Source: a gamma proteobacterium symbiont of Bathyaustriella thionipta (GTDB lineage Bacteria > Pseudomonadota > Gammaproteobacteria > Chromatiales > Chromatiaceae). From it: a DNA stretch of 6,970 nt. Below are positions 5,006 to 6,970 of this stretch, in pieces (the first letter of the stretch is position 1; each line of letters opens with the position of its first letter). Where the stretch lies: the NCBI GenBank assembly GCA_025656895.1, contig JAHXHF010000222.1, forward strand, positions 1 to 6,970, in the 5' to 3' direction. Position numbers and translations under genes: made by a program. Under the pieces are notes generated by a model that had not been told where the DNA came from, did no database searches, and saw only the letters and a program-made list of their open reading frames with translations.

Positions 5006-6709
5006 TCAATGCGCCGGCGCGGAAACAATCACTGCCTTGCCATCCCGCAGTTCATAAATGCGGTCAGCCACCTCCATCAATTCATCCTGATGTGAAATGG
5101 CCAGAATGGTAAATTCACCTCGCAGTTCTTCAATGGTAGAACGAATCTGGGCTCTGCTGGCTGCATCCAAAGCACTGGTGGCCTCATCCAGTATAAGCAG
5201 TTTTGGATGATGAATCAGTGCCCGGGCGATAATAATACGCTGTCGCTGACCACCGGATAACTTGCCGCCACGCTCTCCAACGCCACTGTATATACCCTCT
5301 TCCAGTGAATTTACAAAACCCCAGGCTCCGGCGGCTTTCAGCGCCCATTCCGCTTCCGCCACACTTAATTCTGGCGCACCCAGAGTCACGTTATGCAAAA
5401 TCGTGTCGTGTAACAACAGGGTTTCCTGCGGAACATAGCCAATCATACGCCGCCATGATTTTATGTCGGCTTCCGACAGCGGCACATCATCGATCAGAAT
5501 TTCACCGGAATCAGCCTGCAATAAACGAATCACCAGGTCGATGATGGTGGTTTTGCCGGCTCCGGAAGGGCCGATAAGCGTGGTTACCTGACCAGCGGGA
5601 ATCTCCATATCCAGACCATCGAATATCGGCTCTTTGCCATAGCTGAAGCGCACATCACGTAAGTGAATAGCCTCTTTAAAAACAACCTCTTTGCCACCAT
5701 CCAGTTTTTCTTCGGCCTGCTGCGCTTCTTCAATAGCCCCTTTCAGTGACCAGAAAGCACTTTCACCCACCACCATCTTCTGATATTGCTTCTGCACCTT
5801 GCCCATTTGACTGAGAATTTTACCCAGCACGACTGCCAGCATGGTGACAGTAGCCAGCGGCATGTCCATCTGCACCCAGGCCACATAAATACCCGAAAGC
5901 AGAAAAATCGCAAAGAATGCTTCACGTGCCGCATTCATAACCGCTTCGCTGAAGACACCTTTTTTCAAGGCTTTGTTAAGCCGGGATGTCTCTATAATCA
6001 AAACCGAATCAGCCAGATGCTCTCGTGCCATGGATTTGATAGGCTTCACCGATTGCAGCGTGTCGGTCAGACGCGACATCAGCGAAGTTGATAAACGTGT
6101 CTGTTTTTTGCCGGCCCTGCGTGACATGCGCACAAGAAAATGCAGCAATGCGGCAATGACGGTGCCAGCCAGCAAACCAATCAGAGTAGCCTTCCAGGAA
6201 ATGGCAAAAGCCAGTCCGGCATAAATCATGGTGTGAATAATAAAAGTAACCACAGTAGTACCGCTGACGTAAGCATCGGCCGAGCGCTTTGCCTCTGTTG
6301 CCAGTGCGTTGCTCAGGGCACCTATGGGTTTGTGTAGAAAATATTCCCAGCGGCTTCTCAATATACTTCTGAGCAATTCCAGTCGTAAATCAGTCGCCAC
6401 CTCGGCGGCTGTGTAGCCCACTTGTTTTTTTGCAATCAACAGCAAAACAATCTTCACCATGACACCTAGCGCAATGATACTGAGCAAAACACCAATGCTC
6501 GGCGTAATACCCATGCCACCCAGAGTATCTGTGATCATGCGTTCAAACTCACTGGGCTCGGCATCCTTTTCACCTTTCATGGCCACACTCAATAGGGGCA
6601 GCATGGCGGAAATACCGATACCTTCAGCCACACCGGCGAACAACAGGGCCAACAGCACAATCAGCGTCTGGCCGGGGTAGGCACGAAAAAAAGTAAGCAT
6701 TAAGCGCAT
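5006..6709 (-). CDS. Type-1 ABC exporter, fused membrane and ATPase domains (MsbA-like)
   Basis: This 567-residue half-transporter should work as a homodimer in the inner membrane, using ATP to flip or export a lipid-linked or amphipathic substrate. Six membrane segments are visible at about 13-40, 70-93, 151-170, 174-195, 262-282 and 285-303. The ATPase domain starts near 345: aromatic A-loop Tyr357, Walker A GPSGAGKTT (380-388), Q-loop Gln428 in YVPQET, X-loop GVGERG (476-481), signature LSGGQ (484-488), Walker B LLILDEA (504-510, catalytic Glu509), D-loop SALD (512-515) and switch His540 in AISH. All catalytic residues are intact and the length is normal for the family. The ATG at 6709 has no clear ribosome site; an in-frame ATG at 6700 (Met4) is no better. 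Its setting among glycan genes suggests a lipopolysaccharide or oligosaccharide flippase, but drug, peptide and lipid exporters share this architecture, so the substrate is an inference and I give no symbol. Confidence 0.94.
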   Translation of the reverse strand: MRLMLTFFRAYPGQTLIVLLALLFAGVAEGIGISAMLPLLSVAMKGEKDAEPSEFERMITDTLGGMGITPSIGVLLSIIALGVMVKIVLLLIAKKQVGYTAAEVATDLRLELLRSILRSRWEYFLHKPIGALSNALATEAKRSADAYVSGTTVVTFIIHTMIYAGLAFAISWKATLIGLLAGTVIAALLHFLVRMSRRAGKKQTRLSTSLMSRLTDTLQSVKPIKSMAREHLADSVLIIETSRLNKALKKGVFSEAVMNAAREAFFAIFLLSGIYVAWVQMDMPLATVTMLAVVLGKILSQMGKVQKQYQKMVVGESAFWSLKGAIEEAQQAEEKLDGGKEVVFKEAIHLRDVRFSYGKEPIFDGLDMEIPAGQVTTLIGPSGAGKTTIIDLVIRLLQADSGEILIDDVPLSEADIKSWRRMIGYVPQETLLLHDTILHNVTLGAPELSVAEAEWALKAAGAWGFVNSLEEGIYSGVGERGGKLSGGQRQRIIIARALIHHPKLLILDEATSALDAASRAQIRSTIEELRGEFTILAISHQDELMEVADRIYELRDGKAVIVSAPAH

Positions 6710-6722
6710 AGTAGAATCAACT

Positions 6723-6801
6723 AACCGTCAAAGTCGGTTTCAGATGAGGGGTTCCCCGGCCAAGCCTGGATTTAATAATAAGCAAATTTTGTGGCAGGCT
6801 T
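6723..6801 (-). other. Cluster of inverted repeats upstream of the ABC exporter
   Basis: Three perfect inverted repeats lie in a row before the exporter start: AAGCCTG/CAGGCTT (6762-6768 with 6795-6801, 26-base loop), GGGG/CCCC around two bases (6748-6757), and AACCG/CGGTT around seven bases (6723-6739). If the exporter is transcribed from the promoter proposed near 6834-6862, these would sit in an approximately 120-base leader. I see no known riboswitch pattern and no JUMPstart/ops element. Confidence 0.4.
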
Positions 6802-6833
6802 AAAAGGATGAGCATATCAAACACATTGCTGAG

Positions 6834-6862
6834 AGTATAAAATTTACCGGCATAGGGCGCAA
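6834..6862 (-). promoter_or_regulatory. Possible sigma70 promoter for the ABC exporter
   Basis: On the minus strand TATACT (6834-6839) matches five of six -10 positions, and TTGCGC (6857-6862) keeps the TTG of the -35 box, with an ideal 17-base spacer. It is consistent with the exporter being first in its unit, and is in conflict with the frameshifted-gene reading of the same stretch only if that gene is truly translated. Confidence 0.35.
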
Positions 6863-6905
6863 TGTTTATACCTGAGACGTCTAGGGCAATCGGGCTTAAA
6901 ACAGC

Positions 6906-6934
6906 TTGATTCTAGAAATTACATAAGGTATTAG
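6906..6934 (+). promoter_or_regulatory. Possible plus-strand promoter at the right edge
   Basis: TTGATT (6906-6911) and TATTAG (6929-6934) each match four of six consensus positions, with a 17-base spacer. It would start a transcript near 6941, about 22 bases before the ATG at 6963. Confidence 0.2.
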
Positions 6935-6962
6935 GTGTATCCTTTTGAATAAAGGGTAGACG

Positions 6963-6970
6963 ATGAACAC
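6963..6970 (+). CDS. Possible start of a plus-strand gene running off the right edge
   Basis: ATGAACAC at the edge is preceded by AAAGGG (6951-6956) with a 6-base spacer and by a possible promoter at 6906-6934. Only two full codons are visible, so nothing can be said of the product. This reading excludes a minus-strand gene crossing the same edge; the window cannot decide between them. Confidence 0.25.

Larger units (their letters stand above)
6717..6970 (-). pseudogene. Possible frameshifted 3' end of an upstream minus-strand gene
   Basis: From the right edge the minus strand is open for 24 codons (starting VFIVYPLFKRIHLIPY) and ends at TAA 6896-6898. An overlapping frame, open from 6911, runs 64 codons to TGA at 6717-6719 and ends RGTPHLKPTLTVS. 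The two frames join cleanly if one T is added to the TTTT run at 6898-6901, giving KLF-L-SPIALDV across the seam. The TGA lies 7 bases before the exporter ATG, a spacing typical of operons. There is no start codon for the second frame except late GTG or ATG codons. I do not recognise the product. The competing view, that this is a divergent non-coding region, is equally plausible, so the call is tentative. Confidence 0.25.

Noticed and set aside
5786..6091. Plus-strand 101-residue frame within the exporter
   Set aside because: Antisense to the membrane domain of a clearly real gene, with no start signal.
6895..6903. Programmed -1 ribosomal frameshift site
   Set aside because: The T-run does not form an X-XXY-YYZ heptamer in the incoming frame, so a base loss or transcript slippage explains the frame change better, if the gene is real.
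6710..6962. JUMPstart/ops element for RfaH control of a polysaccharide operon
   Set aside because: I looked for GGCGGTAG-like sequence upstream of the exporter and did not find it; the nearest GGTTAG is too different.
1..6970. CRISPR arrays, tRNA or rRNA genes, insertion sequences, toxin-antitoxin pairs
   Set aside because: No regularly spaced repeats, cloverleaf-like segments, transposase motifs or small paired toxin-like genes were seen on either strand.

Overview
The window looks like part of a surface-polysaccharide (lipopolysaccharide or capsule) locus from a Gram-negative bacterium, most likely a gammaproteobacterium. That placement is an inference from the MsbA-type ABC exporter, the compact glycan-modification genes and the fairly balanced base composition; nothing in the window fixes a genus. 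I found no tRNA, rRNA, insertion sequence, CRISPR array or phage gene.

Layout, left to right. Positions 1-48 hold the first 16 codons of a minus-strand gene that runs off the left edge. A strong stem-loop (79-126) separates it from a tight minus-strand operon. Read in its own direction, that operon is a PAPS-type sulfotransferase (2881 to 1955) followed by two tandem paralogous GT8-like glycosyltransferases (1943-1017 and 1017-124). The sulfotransferase stop codon touches the ribosome site of the first glycosyltransferase, and the two glycosyltransferases share one base in TAATG. A regulatory gap (2882-3162) carries a good sigma70-type promoter driving the only clear plus-strand gene, a 2-oxoglutarate/Fe(II) oxygenase (3163-3822). 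That gene converges on a minus-strand pair: a type-1 ABC exporter (6709-5006) followed by a secreted beta-rich protein of uncertain family (4915-3971). The segment right of 6710 is ambiguous. It is either a divergent promoter region with a structured leader for the exporter, or the frameshifted tail of another minus-strand gene.

How the genes may work together (inference): the two glycosyltransferases add sugars to a glycan, the sulfotransferase puts sulfate on a sugar hydroxyl, the oxygenase hydroxylates or otherwise oxidises a glycan or lipid group, and the ABC exporter flips a lipid-linked product across the inner membrane. The secreted protein would act in the periplasm. The most interesting points are the predicted sulfated glycan, the duplicated glycosyltransferases with an unchanged nucleotide-sugar core and a divergent middle segment, the stem-loop on the operon's last stop codon, and the unresolved right edge.
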